Assembly (NCBI GenBank): GCA_964019335.1
Contig: OZ025712.1
Location: forward strand, 382,705 to 446,704
Origin: Diplonema japonicum
Lineage: Eukaryota; Euglenozoa; Diplonemea; Diplonemida; Diplonemidae
DNA: 64,000 nucleotides
Direction of reading: 5' to 3'
Below are positions 28,455 to 38,670 of the stretch, piece by piece. The translations under genes and the position numbers were made by a program. The notes under the pieces were generated by a model. That model was given only the letters and a program-made list of their open reading frames with translations, was not told the DNA's origin and made no database searches. How positions within the stretch are numbered: the first letter of the stretch is position 1; each line of letters starts with the position of its first letter.

Positions 28455-30521
28455 TTAGTCAACCTCCTCGACCTGGGGCCCGGCCCCGGCACCTGCACCA
28501 GCACCAGCACCGGGCATGCCACCCGGCATACCGCCCATACCCTCAGGCATGCCACCAGCACCACCCTGCTGCTCGTACATCTTCTTCACGATGGGGGAGC
28601 AGATACCCTCAAGCTCCTTCATCCTGCTCTCGTACTCCTCCTTCGAGGCCTGTGGTGTTGTGTTGTGTTGTGTTGTGTTGTGTTGTGTTGTGTTATGTCT
28701 CATACCTCCTGGGAGTTGTCGAGCCACTTGATGGCCTCCTCGCAGGCGTCGTTGACCTTCTTCTTCTCGTCCTCACCCATGAGGGCACCAGTCTTCTCGT
28801 CGTTGATGGTGTTCTTCATGGAGTAGGCGTAGTTCTCAAGACCGTTCTTCGCCTCGATGCGCTCCTTTGCCAGCTTGTCCGACTCGGCGTACTTCTCGGC
28901 GTCCTTGCACATGGCGTCGATCTCAGCCTGCGACAACCTGCCCTTGTCGTTGGTGATGGTCACCTGCGACTTCTTCCCGGTGGTCTTGTCCTCAGCAGAC
29001 ACGTTCATGATACCGTTGGCGTCCACGTCGAAGGTCACCTCGATCTGGGGCACACCACGGGGAGCAGGGGGGATCCCAGACAGGTCGAAGGTTCCGAGCT
29101 GGTGGCAGTCCTTGGTCATCGCCCTCTCACCCTCGAACACCTGTGTTTTGTCATTATTTTTTTCTTCTTCTTCTTCTTCTTCTCTTTCTTCATACCTGGA
29201 TGTGCACACCGGGCTGGTTGTCGCTGTAGGTGGAGAAGACCTGGCTCTTCTTGGTGGGGATGGTGGTGTTCCTCTTGATGAGGGAGGTCATCACACCACC
29301 AGCGGTCTCGATACCGCAGGTCAGGGGGGTCACGTCAAGGAGAAGGATCTGCTCGGTCTGCTTGGACTGTCCACCAGTCAGGACGAAGGCCTGGACGGCG
29401 GCCCCGAAGGCGACGGCCTCGTCGGGGTTGATCGACTTGTTCAGCTCCTTTCCACCGAAGAAGTCGCTCACCATGCCCTGGATCTTGGGGATACGGGTGG
29501 ACCCACCGACAAGCACAACCTCGTGGATGGACCTCTTGTCCATCTTGGCGTCACCGAGCACCTGCTCAACGGGGCGCAGGCACGAACGGAAGAGGTCCGC
29601 GCACAGCTCCTCGAACCTGGCCCTGGTGATGGAGGTGTAGAAGTCAATACCCTCGAAGAGGGAGTCGATCTCAATGCTGGTCTGGGCGGCCGAGGAGAGA
29701 GCCCTCTTGGCCCTCTCGCAAGCAGTCCTCAACCTCCTGAGGGCCCTCTGGTTCACGGTAAGGTCCTTCTTGTTCTTCCTCTTGAACTCCTCAACGAAGT
29801 GGTTCACCATCCTGTTGTCGAAGTCCTCTCCACCCAAGTGGGTGTCACCAGCGGTCGCCTTCACCTCGAAGATCCCACCGTCGATGGTGAGGAGGGTCAC
29901 ATCGAAGGTACCACCACCAAGGTCGAAGATGAGGATGTTCTGCTCCGCCTCGTCCGCCTTGTCAAGACCGTAGGCGATGGCAGCCGCCGTGGGCTCGTTG
30001 ATGATACGGAGAACCTCCATCCCGGAGATGGTACCGGCGTCCTTGGTGGCCTGACGCTGCGAGTCGTTGAAGTAGGCGGGGACAGTCACGACGGACTTCT
30101 TGATCTCCTTTCCGAGGAAGGCCTCAGCGGTCTCCTTCATCTTGACGAGGATCATGGCGGAGATCTCCTCAGGCATGAACTGCTTCTCCTCACCCATGTA
30201 CTGCACCTGGATCAGGGGCTTCCCGTCAGCCTTGGCCACCACCTTGAAGGGCCAGTGCTTCATGTCGCTCTGCACCGACGAGTCCTGGAGCTTCCTCCCG
30301 ATCAACCTCTTCGCGTCGAACACGGTGTTCGTGGGGTTCATCGCCACCTGGTTCTTCGCGGCGTCACCGATCAGACGCTCGCTGTCAGTGAAGGCCACGT
30401 ACGAGGGGGTGGTCCTGTTCCCCTGGTCGTTCGCGATGATCTCCACACGCTCATTCTGCCACACACCCACGCACGAGTAGGTCGTTCCCAAATCGATACC
30501 GATGGCTCCGTCGTAAGACAT
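28455..30521 (-). CDS. HSP70: Cytosolic HSP70, copy 2, three exons
   Basis: Exons 30521-29196, 29140-28706 and 28649-28455, exactly 3234 bp from copy 1 and of equal length, introns included. I see only single-base differences: one in each intron and one silent change in the GMPGG-coding part. Identity ends at the stop codon on the 3' side but extends about 65 bp upstream of the start. The protein is the same 651-residue EEVD-ending HSP70. Either a very recent duplication or ongoing gene conversion would explain this; a collapsed or duplicated assembly is less likely because both flanks differ. Confidence 0.97.
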
Positions 30522-31056
30522 GATAAAAAGTAGGTTTTTTTTTTGATGAAACTAAGAAAGCAAATGAATAGCTGTGTGGGTGTGATGCTTAATGAAACAT
30601 GAATTGCCGGGCAGTAATAAAATAAACCAATCTTAAAAAAAGGGGGCGGTAAATAAATTACAAGAAAAGCCTCTAATTGTAAAGCTACACTGCGAATAAC
30701 TGCCTGCAAGGTGCTAGAGTCGAGATGGAAAAAGGAATGAGGGGGCAGGACATGGAACGAGACTTGTTGCTAAGAAGATTAGACCCGACATAAAAAAAAA
30801 ATAACTGGACTTATTAACTGGATCGTCCATACAAGTTATTGCTCTAAGTAGCTGCTCCAAGAAATAACTGAAGACCCCCCCAAAAAAATATAAAAAAACA
30901 GAAGATAACCAACCCCATCTTCTTTTTTTTCTTTTTTTTTATAACTATTATTGCAAAATATGAAACACGACGTTGTGCTGCACCCGAAAAAAAAAAAAAA
31001 GAAAAAAGAAGAAAAAAAAAAGAAACCAAAAAAAAAAAAAAAAAAAAAAAAAACCC
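30522..31056. other. Intergenic, A/T runs
   Basis: First ~65 bp shared with the copy 1 leader; the rest is AT-rich with A-runs at 30985-31052. No gene seen. Confidence 0.55.
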
Positions 31057-33624
31057 TTAGCTTAGCATCTCGAGGGTAGCGGGAGATATTTTCAACTTTC
31101 GTTCGCAGTCAAGAATGTCGTCAGGAAGGGTGGGCACGACGTGCACGATCTCTTGGTTGCCCTGTGGAGGGTTCTTGCCCTTCTGGTACTCATCGAGGAT
31201 GCTCTGCCTAGGAAGCATGGCCTTCAAAATGTCATTAAGGCCTTGAGACACGGTATTTAGGAGATACTCCTGAAACTTCGTACCAACGGCCACAGGGAGG
31301 TTCATGGCCAGACGGCCCATGTAACCTACGGGGTCAGTTATGACAGAGCATGTGAACATTTGATTTGATTTTGCAGTGAGTGTCACCCACCTCACGAGGA
31401 ACTCGAGCAGCACTGAGGAGTACCGCTTCTCATCTCTGTAGTCTTTGTCAAGCTTCTTTTGCTCCTTGACCCAATCCCACACGCACGTTTGGGTTTTGTT
31501 GAACTTCTCCAAAGTGTCGAGGGTGCTCTCATCAGTAAGAACCTTGAGCACAGTATGGTACCAGACACACGACTTCCCGTAGTTTGTATGCTGCGTCCTC
31601 ACAGTGGACCACACGTTCTTCGCAGGGTACAGTGTGTTGTACACATCAGCATCACGTGCCACCTGCTCGGCTCTCGCACAGTGTGTCTTATTCTGCCAGT
31701 CGCTGATGATGTCGTTGCCAAAGCAGTTTGAATACGCCTGCGCCACGGGTGCCAGTTTGTAGACATCGTCCTTCTGTCCGTATTTCTGCCGCACGAATGC
31801 AAATTTCGAATGTATTTTCGGGTCCAGTTTCGGCATCTCCAACGTGCCTCCCGTTGTGTCGTCTGCGTCAGCGCTGATCTTTTTCAAACCGTCCTTTACC
31901 TTCTCGAGGTCCCTGTCCCACGCCACCAGCGTTTCTTCAAACTCTTTGTTCTCCTTCTCAACGACATCTAACAGGCAGCGTTGCAGAGGGATCTCCCTTC
32001 TTACTTCGCCCGCAAGCACTTCCTCGTTGACATAAACAAAGCAATAGGCCGTGCTGATGGAGGGCACCTCGGGCTGGATGATACCCATGTACGTCTGGAG
32101 CTCTTCTTCACTCACCTTTCTGACGTTGATGTCGTTGTACTTGTACCATGCCTGCGTCTCGGGGTTGTACAAACAGGCCCAGTAGTGGCCTGATTCTGCC
32201 TGCGTCCCGTCGTGCATGAGGATGCCCGACAGCTTGTAAGTGCTCACCGTCTTGGGCATCCCGTCGTAGGCCGATGACACTTCCCGTTCAGCCTTGAGCA
32301 CTTTTTCTTGTTCTGTTGAAACAGCACGTTTCTCTTGAAGCTCCCATTGATCGAACATCTGCTGCACTTGTGTGAAGTTATCGAGGGTGTTTATCTCGCT
32401 CTGCTTGTGTAGCCTTTCCCGCACGATCCGCACCACCTCAGCGAGAGACTTCCCCGTGCCCTCCACATTCTGCAGACCTTTGAGCTTCTCCTTTGAAGTG
32501 TCCAGATCGTGCTTCACAACGGACACCTCCTTGCGGATGACCATCGATTCTTTGTTGTTGACGTGCATGTACCTATCCATGTTCAGGACGAGGGGGCATT
32601 GTACTATCTGATTGTTCTTCGTGATATGCCCGTCTTGGTATGATGCACGTTGCAGTTGGAAATTAAGGATGTTCGGCAGCCGCGTGAACCACACGGACTT
32701 CTCTGCAGTGGATGTCTTGATCTCTGTCCCTGACGGTGAAGGCACCTCGTACTGGTAGTCTTCGATGAGCTCGTGTTTGGTGTGGTTCTCGATCATCTCG
32801 TGCAGTGTCTGGCTTTTAGGATCCACGGCCAGCACCACCGAGCGGAATGTGTCTGCATTAGAAGACTTCTCTTCTTCAGCGACTTTGTAAGATTCTTTGT
32901 ACTCGCCTTCCACGAGTTCGAGCAGCGTGTCCCTCTTCTCCTTGTCGTCCTTCAGCGCTTGCTCGATGCTGTTCAAGAACCTTCCGTTGAACTCCGTAAC
33001 GTCCTCCTGGTCGCCGATCTTGTAGGTGTTCCCCTCCCCGTCGGTCATCCCCTGCAGTACTTCACGCGGATCAACAAACTTCTTGTTCGCCAGCTGCAGG
33101 CGCACGAACGTTTCCTGCACGGCCTTCATGAAGGAGGCGCCTTCGCCGCACTCCAGCGACATGATGAGCCATCTCAGGGGGAGGATGTTGTAGAACAGCT
33201 GCAGGTAGGTGTTCCCGTAGCAGGTGTTGCCCACATTTCGCAGTCCCACAGGAAGATCTTTCTCGATCTTCCTCATGTCAACGGGGGAGTAGGTGATGTC
33301 TAGGTAGTCGGGGATGGCAGGCTTGTCGCTCATGGAGGCCATGATGACTTGCTGTAGTTGCTCGTCTTCTCCTTGACCTTGACCGGGCTGCCCGCCTGTT
33401 GAGAGGGAAGCTGCGATGGCCTTCTGCAGCTCGTCTTCTCCCCCACCACCCACAGGTGTGCTGTTCCCTGCTGTGAGCCATGCCACCGCCTTCGAGATGT
33501 CTCCGTCGCAATGGTCCAAAGCCCTCTTTGCATCAGCCTCGCTGAACCCCATGGCAGCCACGGTCTGCACCTTCTCATTCTGCTCGACCATTATACGTTG
33601 CCGCTTCACGGGCGGTTCGTTCAT
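31057..33624 (-). CDS. Ubiquitin-specific protease with UBA and UIM (USP25/28/Ubp2-like)
   Basis: 855 residues, single exon, ATG at 33624. Removes ubiquitin from conjugates. An N-terminal UBA (about 16-52; VAAMGFSEADAKRALDHCDG) is followed by two ubiquitin-interacting motifs (ELQKAIAASLS at 65-75 and QLQQVIMASMS at 89-99). The USP domain has the Cys box GLRNVGNTCYGNTYLQLF (Cys135), GDQEDVTEF, and the His box SGHYWACLYNPETQAWYKYND (His480, Asp498). The domain is split by a long helical insert (about 365-450), as in USP25/28 and yeast Ubp2. The C-terminal 350 residues are helical and unassigned. UBA plus UIMs suggest a preference for poly-ubiquitin. Confidence 0.93.
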   Translation of the reverse strand: MNEPPVKRQRIMVEQNEKVQTVAAMGFSEADAKRALDHCDGDISKAVAWLTAGNSTPVGGGGEDELQKAIAASLSTGGQPGQGQGEDEQLQQVIMASMSDKPAIPDYLDITYSPVDMRKIEKDLPVGLRNVGNTCYGNTYLQLFYNILPLRWLIMSLECGEGASFMKAVQETFVRLQLANKKFVDPREVLQGMTDGEGNTYKIGDQEDVTEFNGRFLNSIEQALKDDKEKRDTLLELVEGEYKESYKVAEEEKSSNADTFRSVVLAVDPKSQTLHEMIENHTKHELIEDYQYEVPSPSGTEIKTSTAEKSVWFTRLPNILNFQLQRASYQDGHITKNNQIVQCPLVLNMDRYMHVNNKESMVIRKEVSVVKHDLDTSKEKLKGLQNVEGTGKSLAEVVRIVRERLHKQSEINTLDNFTQVQQMFDQWELQEKRAVSTEQEKVLKAEREVSSAYDGMPKTVSTYKLSGILMHDGTQAESGHYWACLYNPETQAWYKYNDINVRKVSEEELQTYMGIIQPEVPSISTAYCFVYVNEEVLAGEVRREIPLQRCLLDVVEKENKEFEETLVAWDRDLEKVKDGLKKISADADDTTGGTLEMPKLDPKIHSKFAFVRQKYGQKDDVYKLAPVAQAYSNCFGNDIISDWQNKTHCARAEQVARDADVYNTLYPAKNVWSTVRTQHTNYGKSCVWYHTVLKVLTDESTLDTLEKFNKTQTCVWDWVKEQKKLDKDYRDEKRYSSVLLEFLVRWVTLTAKSNQMFTCSVITDPVGYMGRLAMNLPVAVGTKFQEYLLNTVSQGLNDILKAMLPRQSILDEYQKGKNPPQGNQEIVHVVPTLPDDILDCERKLKISPATLEMLS

Positions 33625-33697
33625 CCTTCAGTGGTGTGATGGTGGGTCAAAGAGAGAGGAAAAAAGAAACAACTAAATTAGTGTAAATTGTCATTCT

Positions 33698-33880
33698 CTA
33701 CAGTGCAGGCCCTAGGACGGGGGCCGGGATAGTGCCGGTGTGCGTACCCGGCACTGCCCCTACTCCCGCCACAGGATTGGTTCTCGCGACGGTGATGCCG
33801 CCCATGACCCCATTGTTGTACGACTTCGTGATGGTGCCGGAGAACCCAGACACAGTATCAATCACACCACCGCCAGTCAT
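33698..33880 (-). CDS. Small hypothetical protein, paralogue of 34011-34232
   Basis: 60 residues from the ATG at 33880. The core FSGTITKSYNNGVMGGITVA followed by RTNPVAG is shared with the neighbour; the C-terminus is Pro/Ala/Thr-rich and ends TIPAPVLGPAL. No signal peptide or membrane segment. Function unknown. Confidence 0.65.
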   Translation of the reverse strand: MTGGGVIDTVSGFSGTITKSYNNGVMGGITVARTNPVAGVGAVPGTHTGTIPAPVLGPAL

Positions 33881-34010
33881 TTTGTTGTTCTTATTTTTTA
33901 AAACGTGTGTAGCTTTTTATGAATAATAATTTTAAAAAAAAACTGTTCAGAGATCATACGGGAAAAAAAATGAAATTAAAAAAAGAAATAGTGTAAAGGT
34001 GTACTTTCTT

Positions 34011-34232
34011 CTAATGGACGGGCCCCAGAACAGGAGCTGGAACGGTTGCAGCGGCCGGCACAGGTCCAAGGGCGGGGGCAGGAATGGTTCCCGCAGGCAC
34101 GGTTCCTGCAGGCACGGTGGTGTGGGTAGCAGCTGGGACAATCCCTGCCACAGGGTTGGTCCTAGCAACAGTGACGCCACTGAGGGCACCTCCGTTGTAC
34201 GACTTCGTGATGGTGCCAGAGAACCCGGTCAT
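34011..34232 (-). CDS. Small hypothetical protein, paralogue of 33698-33880
   Basis: 73 residues from the ATG at 34232. Shares FSGTITKSYN, TVARTNPVAG and the ending PAPVLGP with its neighbour, but the tail is expanded by Pro/Ala repeats (AGTVPAGTIPAPALGPVPAA). Two conserved copies in one frame, with silent differences between them, argue that these are real genes despite their size. Function unknown. Confidence 0.68.
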   Translation of the reverse strand: MTGFSGTITKSYNGGALSGVTVARTNPVAGIVPAATHTTVPAGTVPAGTIPAPALGPVPAAATVPAPVLGPVH

Positions 34233-34596
34233 TATATTCTCTTTCTTTTTCCTTTCTTGTGTAGTCTGTGGGGATAAATGGAAAAAAAACCCCCCAGCGT
34301 GCAGAGAGAGAAAACTGCCCAAATACAGTAATAATACAGAAGAGCAGGGAACACTATCCGGGAAGGGCTGCACTTCTCAAGCGTGGTAGTGGGTCGTAGG
34401 GATTAGAATGGGGTAAAGGAGGGAAGCAAAAAAAAAATGGAAAAAATATCAAACAACAAAAGAAAAAAAGAAAAAAAATGGGGTGTAGCAGAAACACTCA
34501 TGAAAAAAGAAGAAGAAGAAAAAAAAAGGAAAATAAAAAGGGACCACTGATAGAAAAATAAAAAAGGGGGGTATTCGAAAGAGATTCCTCATGTCT
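34233..34596. other. Intergenic, A-rich
   Basis: Mostly A-rich spacer (34420-34560 nearly all purine). Nothing recognised. Confidence 0.5.
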
Positions 34597-35454
34597 CTAC
34601 GCCAAACGGTATTTGGAGAGGGTGCGTGGTAGATCTGCTGTACGGGAAGTACTCGTCACTGCAAGAAGATATAAATATGTTTCCCCCCCGTTTTTCACAT
34701 ACGTCCAATCACCAACATATGACCTCTCTTTTTCGTGCACGGTTTCAGTGCCTCCAATAATCCACGTTGGCTGGATGAGCAGGAGGTGGCTGTTTTTTGG
34801 GTTTAATTTTTTTTTTTTTGTCCAAATTACATACGATCTGCGACACCAAGAATCGTTCCAATCCCCAACAAACACCATGAGCTCCCATCTCAGCGACATG
34901 CCGGAGACCAAATGGTAGGCGGCAAGACCACCAGGGGAGATGGTATCAGGCGAGGGTTCCACGGACCCATCCTCAGCGAGTACCCAGTTTGGGTCGGGAT
35001 TTTCCTTGAGCTGCTGCGGTGTGACGGAAAGCCAGGTGTCCAGCATCACCCGCCACAGGTTAAAGTCAACTCTGGCCATGGGGTGGTTGAAGGGGTCGGA
35101 CTGCTTAAAGTTGAAATTCAAGTTGAGCATGTGCCCTCTGTCATAGTCAGCGAGACGAGCACCATATAAGAAAATAAAGGTCACCAACACCAACAGCAGC
35201 AGCCATGGGAGAATGTTGTAGGAGTGCCCAATCAACCACTGCATCGGGAGGTAGAAGTAATGCCACGGGGCTACTAAGTAGTTTGCGAATAACGGTGTAA
35301 TGAAATCTTGTTTCACCGCTGTTCTTGAAAAGCTCCTCCCCTGCTGGTTCCTCACTCCCGCCATCCCTGGCTTTCCTGCCAGCCAGGGATTCCTCGCCAT
35401 CGACTCCAGGCCCCTGCGTGCCAGCAGGCCTGACACCATCCCTCTTTGCAGCAT
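34597..35454 (-). CDS. Probable mitochondrial membrane protein, two exons
   Basis: Exons 35454-34835 and 34789-34597 around a 45-nt intron (GTATGT to AAAAAACAG); the intron is a multiple of three and has no stop, so retention would add 15 residues. Product about 270 residues. The N-terminus (MLQRGMVSGLLARRGLESMA through RGRSFSRTAVKQ) has the Arg-rich, acid-poor look of a mitochondrial presequence. One strong membrane segment follows (ILPWLLLLVLVTFIFLYGA). An alternative start at 35514 exists, but TTACAG just before GTGGGCAAAATG looks like a splice acceptor, so the 35454 ATG is preferred. Family not recognised. Confidence 0.62.
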   Translation of the reverse strand: MLQRGMVSGLLARRGLESMARNPWLAGKPGMAGVRNQQGRSFSRTAVKQDFITPLFANYLVAPWHYFYLPMQWLIGHSYNILPWLLLLVLVTFIFLYGARLADYDRGHMLNLNFNFKQSDPFNHPMARVDFNLWRVMLDTWLSVTPQQLKENPDPNWVLAEDGSVEPSPDTISPGGLAAYHLVSGMSLRWELMVFVGDWNDSWCRRSYVIWTKKKKLNPKNSHLLLIQPTWIIGGTETVHEKERSYVGDWTYVKNGGETYLYLLAVTSTSRTADLPRTLSKYRLA

Positions 35455-35777
35455 TTTGCCCACCTGTAATGGTAATAATGTTGGTTTGAATATCGTGTTT
35501 GCGAAGGTTCTCATACCCGAAGAGGGTGGTGGGGAATGGAGGAGGGGGAAAGGGGGATAAAAAAGAATTTTATTATTCAAACCCTCTTGAAACGGACAGT
35601 TTTTATGCTCGTTTCGAGAGGGTTGTATTTTTATTTTTTTTCTTTGTGCTCCACTCAAAGATATCCTTTGTTTGGCTGACACAACTATTAGAACAATTAT
35701 ATTTTTTTTCAACCCCCCAAACACTGCCATTCAGCAGGTGGTGCTGGACGTTATGGTAGTACACTTCCAAGGTACGT
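35455..35777. other. Intergenic or 5' leader
   Basis: Contains a possible acceptor (TTACAG at about 35464) and AT-rich sequence. A minus-strand frame from ATG 35730 is open into the gene at 34597 but is of low quality. Confidence 0.4.
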
Positions 35778-37622
35778 TTACTGCGACACGCACGCAGCAG
35801 GTGTTTCCCACACCATCGTGTAGGCGCACATGGAAGGCTCGGCTACAGTGCGGACAATGTTTTCAGGGCCGCAGATGATTTTCAGCTCTGTGGACCTAGC
35901 AGGCCCGTTCCAGCAGGTCTGCCCATCTTCGTACTTCATGATGGACAAGTCATCCTGGCCACCCCACGCCCCGTAGGTTTGCTTCCCCCAAGAACCCCAT
36001 TTGCCCAGGTTCGTGTGCCCTTGCACGACCTCCTTGAAAGGACACAGCTTGTAAGTGTACTCAGGTGTGACGTACTCAAAGCACTCTCCCTTGAGGGGGA
36101 GGAACTCATTCTCAGGCCCGTAGTTCATCTTCAGCTCTGTGGCGTGTTCGTCAATCTTCCGCTGCAGCTCGTCGTGCGTGGTCTTCAAGTTGTTGTACTC
36201 GTCACGGGCATGCCTGGCTTCCTCTCTAGTGTGCCCGCTGCCCGTGTCCACCACGAACTCCGGTTCCGAGTCGTCGTTCTTGTAGACAACATCAACATCG
36301 CTAGTGGCGCACTCCACACCACAGTCGCAACCCCACGTGCAGCTGTGCGTCTCCCAGAACTCCGTGTTTCTTGCGCACCATGTTCCGCACGGTCCAGTGC
36401 CGCTGGCCGCCAATGCCGGGTCGTTGTAGCACACCATCCTCCCGTAGTCGGAGTCGTGCTTCACAGGATACGGGTACTCAGGGGGGCAGGGCTGAGTGAT
36501 CTCGTCCCCTTCGTCACCGTCGCCCTCGCACACCTGCTGGCACGTAAAGCTTTCATGCTCGCATGTGAACTCGTACCTCTTGTCCTCCGCGCACTCACAG
36601 TACCCAGACGACCCAGTGGGGATGATGTTGGAGCAACCCGTGTCCGCATGTTCTTTAGCACCCTTGGGATCGCATCCCGCGGTCTGTGTCCAACCCTTGC
36701 ACACGTTGGGCACCTCCGTCACGGTAGGTGGCACCTGCTTCTCGACAGGGACAACATCATGTCCGTCAGCTTCAAAGCTGAACCCTTGCCCGTCTAGGGT
36801 CACTACAAGCTTGCCGTCCTTCGTGCTCACGGTGCCGGTCTCGCCCTTTGCACAGGATTTCCCGTTCTTGAATGATAGCGGCTTGTTGACAGCCACCTTC
36901 CCGCCTTTGACGATGTCGCCGTGCATCGCAATGGCGGCCGTGTGTGCTGATGCGTACTCCGCCTCGACAGCCGCCTTCTGGACGTCACGCTCCGCCCTCT
37001 CGTTGTCATGGATGACCTTCTTTGCCTCGGACTCCCTTTTGATGACCTCCCGTTCAGACGCTTCGATGGCTTCTTCAGTGGTCTTCACGACTTCAGCGGT
37101 TTCCATGTCCGACTTGGCCTTCTTGATCTGCTCCTCCCACTCAGCCGACTCTCCCTTCTTCTGGTCGATGATAATCTTGGCGCGTGCAATGAGCTGAGCT
37201 TTCTTTTCAAGGCCGGCTGCAGTCTTGGCAGCCATCTCTGCCTGCTCCTTGGCACGCACAGTGGCGACTTCAACGCAGATGTTGGTGCACCCAGCATCGG
37301 TGGCGAACTCGTCAGTCCCGTCGCAGCAGTCGCAGATGCCGTCGTTGATACGCGACTGCAGGATGTGCTCACCCTTGTGGCCCTCGTTCACACACCAGAA
37401 TGTCATCTTAGGCTCGAGCCCCGCGCATGCGGATGTGCTAGGCTCGTCTGTCCCGTCTTTGCAGTCGCAGTAGTCGTCATTCACGTGGCCCATCGGGATC
37501 TGCACCCCACCGTCGCAGGTGAACATGCCACCCTCGTACTTGTGTGCATCCTCAGGAGCGACGCCTCTCAGAGCTGACCCTGCCTGCGCCAGCAGCAAGA
37601 CCGCTATCGGGATGCGGTACAT
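35778..37622 (-). CDS. Glucosidase II beta subunit (PRKCSH/GTB1-like)
   Basis: 614 residues with a signal peptide (MYRIPIAVLLLAQAGSAL). It holds the catalytic alpha subunit in the ER and helps trim glucose from N-glycans. Two LDL-receptor class A-like repeats come first (YCDCKDGTDEP at about 50-60 and GICDCCDGTDEF at about 95-106). A coiled coil follows (about 120-215). The C-terminal MRH (mannose-6-phosphate receptor homology) domain begins near ECFEYVTPEYTYKLCPFKEV and contains LGKWGSWG and the sugar-contacting GPARSTELKIICGPEN stretch. Between coiled coil and MRH is an unusual ~150-residue Cys-rich segment (about 300-440). The end (PAACVSQ) lacks an HDEL-type signal, so ER retention probably relies on the alpha subunit complex. 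Confidence 0.92.
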   Translation of the reverse strand: MYRIPIAVLLLAQAGSALRGVAPEDAHKYEGGMFTCDGGVQIPMGHVNDDYCDCKDGTDEPSTSACAGLEPKMTFWCVNEGHKGEHILQSRINDGICDCCDGTDEFATDAGCTNICVEVATVRAKEQAEMAAKTAAGLEKKAQLIARAKIIIDQKKGESAEWEEQIKKAKSDMETAEVVKTTEEAIEASEREVIKRESEAKKVIHDNERAERDVQKAAVEAEYASAHTAAIAMHGDIVKGGKVAVNKPLSFKNGKSCAKGETGTVSTKDGKLVVTLDGQGFSFEADGHDVVPVEKQVPPTVTEVPNVCKGWTQTAGCDPKGAKEHADTGCSNIIPTGSSGYCECAEDKRYEFTCEHESFTCQQVCEGDGDEGDEITQPCPPEYPYPVKHDSDYGRMVCYNDPALAASGTGPCGTWCARNTEFWETHSCTWGCDCGVECATSDVDVVYKNDDSEPEFVVDTGSGHTREEARHARDEYNNLKTTHDELQRKIDEHATELKMNYGPENEFLPLKGECFEYVTPEYTYKLCPFKEVVQGHTNLGKWGSWGKQTYGAWGGQDDLSIMKYEDGQTCWNGPARSTELKIICGPENIVRTVAEPSMCAYTMVWETPAACVSQ

Positions 37623-37721
37623 TGTAATTGTTAAAACCCTGAGTAATATTAAGGAGGGTGAAGGCGAGCTACAGAGTAAGCTAGTTGGACACTTCCCCTC
37701 AGGGTGTTCCCCTCAGGGTGT

Positions 37722-38366
37722 TCACGAGTTATAAAGTTTGTTCCTTTTGAGATAATTGATGACCGCCGATGGCACGTAGCCGATGATGGTGTCATATGCT
37801 TTATGTTGAATGATGCCCCGTATTTCCGTAGAGGAGATGTCGATGGACTGGTCCTCGGAGCCGATGACGGAGAACCTTGGGCCATAGGGGGTCAGGTCGG
37901 GGATGGGGGAACCGGGGCGGGGGATGACTGCAAAGTCATATTCTTTGAGAAGACGATCGCCAGTGGGACCTTCAGCAGAAGTCCATTTGCGGATATCGGA
38001 ACTGGAGGAAAGCCAGTCAGAGCCAACAACAAAGACATAGTCATTGCTACTGTCCTGCGACTCAAGTGTTTTAAGAAGGTCATAGGTAGCAAGCCCCCCT
38101 TCTGTGTTGTACTCAGTCCTGCTCACGAACACAGGTTCTTCGTTGATGAAGCTGGTGTTCACAGCTATCTGCACCATGGACATCCTGTCCACCTTGTCAG
38201 ACATTTGAGGTTTGTCGGCCCTGTTTCCACATGGCATCACGATCACCTCATCGATATTCTTATTGCCCAAAAGCTGCCTGATGCATGCTATGTGCCCTTC
38301 CGTTGGTGGATCGAAGGCACCACCGTACACAGCACAGCGCTTTAAAGCCAAAAGTGTCCTCCGCAT
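37722..38366 (-). CDS. Nicotinate/nicotinamide mononucleotide adenylyltransferase
   Basis: 214 residues from the ATG at 38366. Joins NMN or NaMN to AMP to make NAD or its deamido form. The nucleotidyltransferase signature AVYGGAFDPPTEGHI with the (H/T)xGH motif is near residue 12-26, and ISSTEIRGII near the C-terminus is the second ATP-binding motif. Size and motif form are closer to the NadD-like branch than to animal NMNATs, so NaMN may be the preferred substrate. A 14-bp direct duplication (CCCTCAGGGTGTTC twice) lies just past its stop at about 37694-37721. Confidence 0.9.
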   Translation of the reverse strand: MRRTLLALKRCAVYGGAFDPPTEGHIACIRQLLGNKNIDEVIVMPCGNRADKPQMSDKVDRMSMVQIAVNTSFINEEPVFVSRTEYNTEGGLATYDLLKTLESQDSSNDYVFVVGSDWLSSSSDIRKWTSAEGPTGDRLLKEYDFAVIPRPGSPIPDLTPYGPRFSVIGSEDQSIDISSTEIRGIIQHKAYDTIIGYVPSAVINYLKRNKLYNS

Positions 38367-38461
38367 CTCAACCCTAGTCCTTGTTGTGGATGTGGAGAGT
38401 GGGGAAAAGCCAATATTGACTTTAGATACAATTGTGCCACTAAATTAAACACAACAAAAAG

Positions 38462-38493
<32 letters not shown>

Positions 38494-38670
38494 GAAATAA
38501 AAAACAAGGCAAGGTTGGAAATTTTTCTTCAGATGAACTAAAAAAAATAAAAAAATCTCTTTTTTCTCTTTTTTTTCTTTTTTTTTTTGTTTGTCCCCTC
38601 TTTTTTTCCCCTTTTCTTTTATTCCCCCCCCCCCTTCTTTTTGGCGATACGAGACCATGCCACCCCTTGC

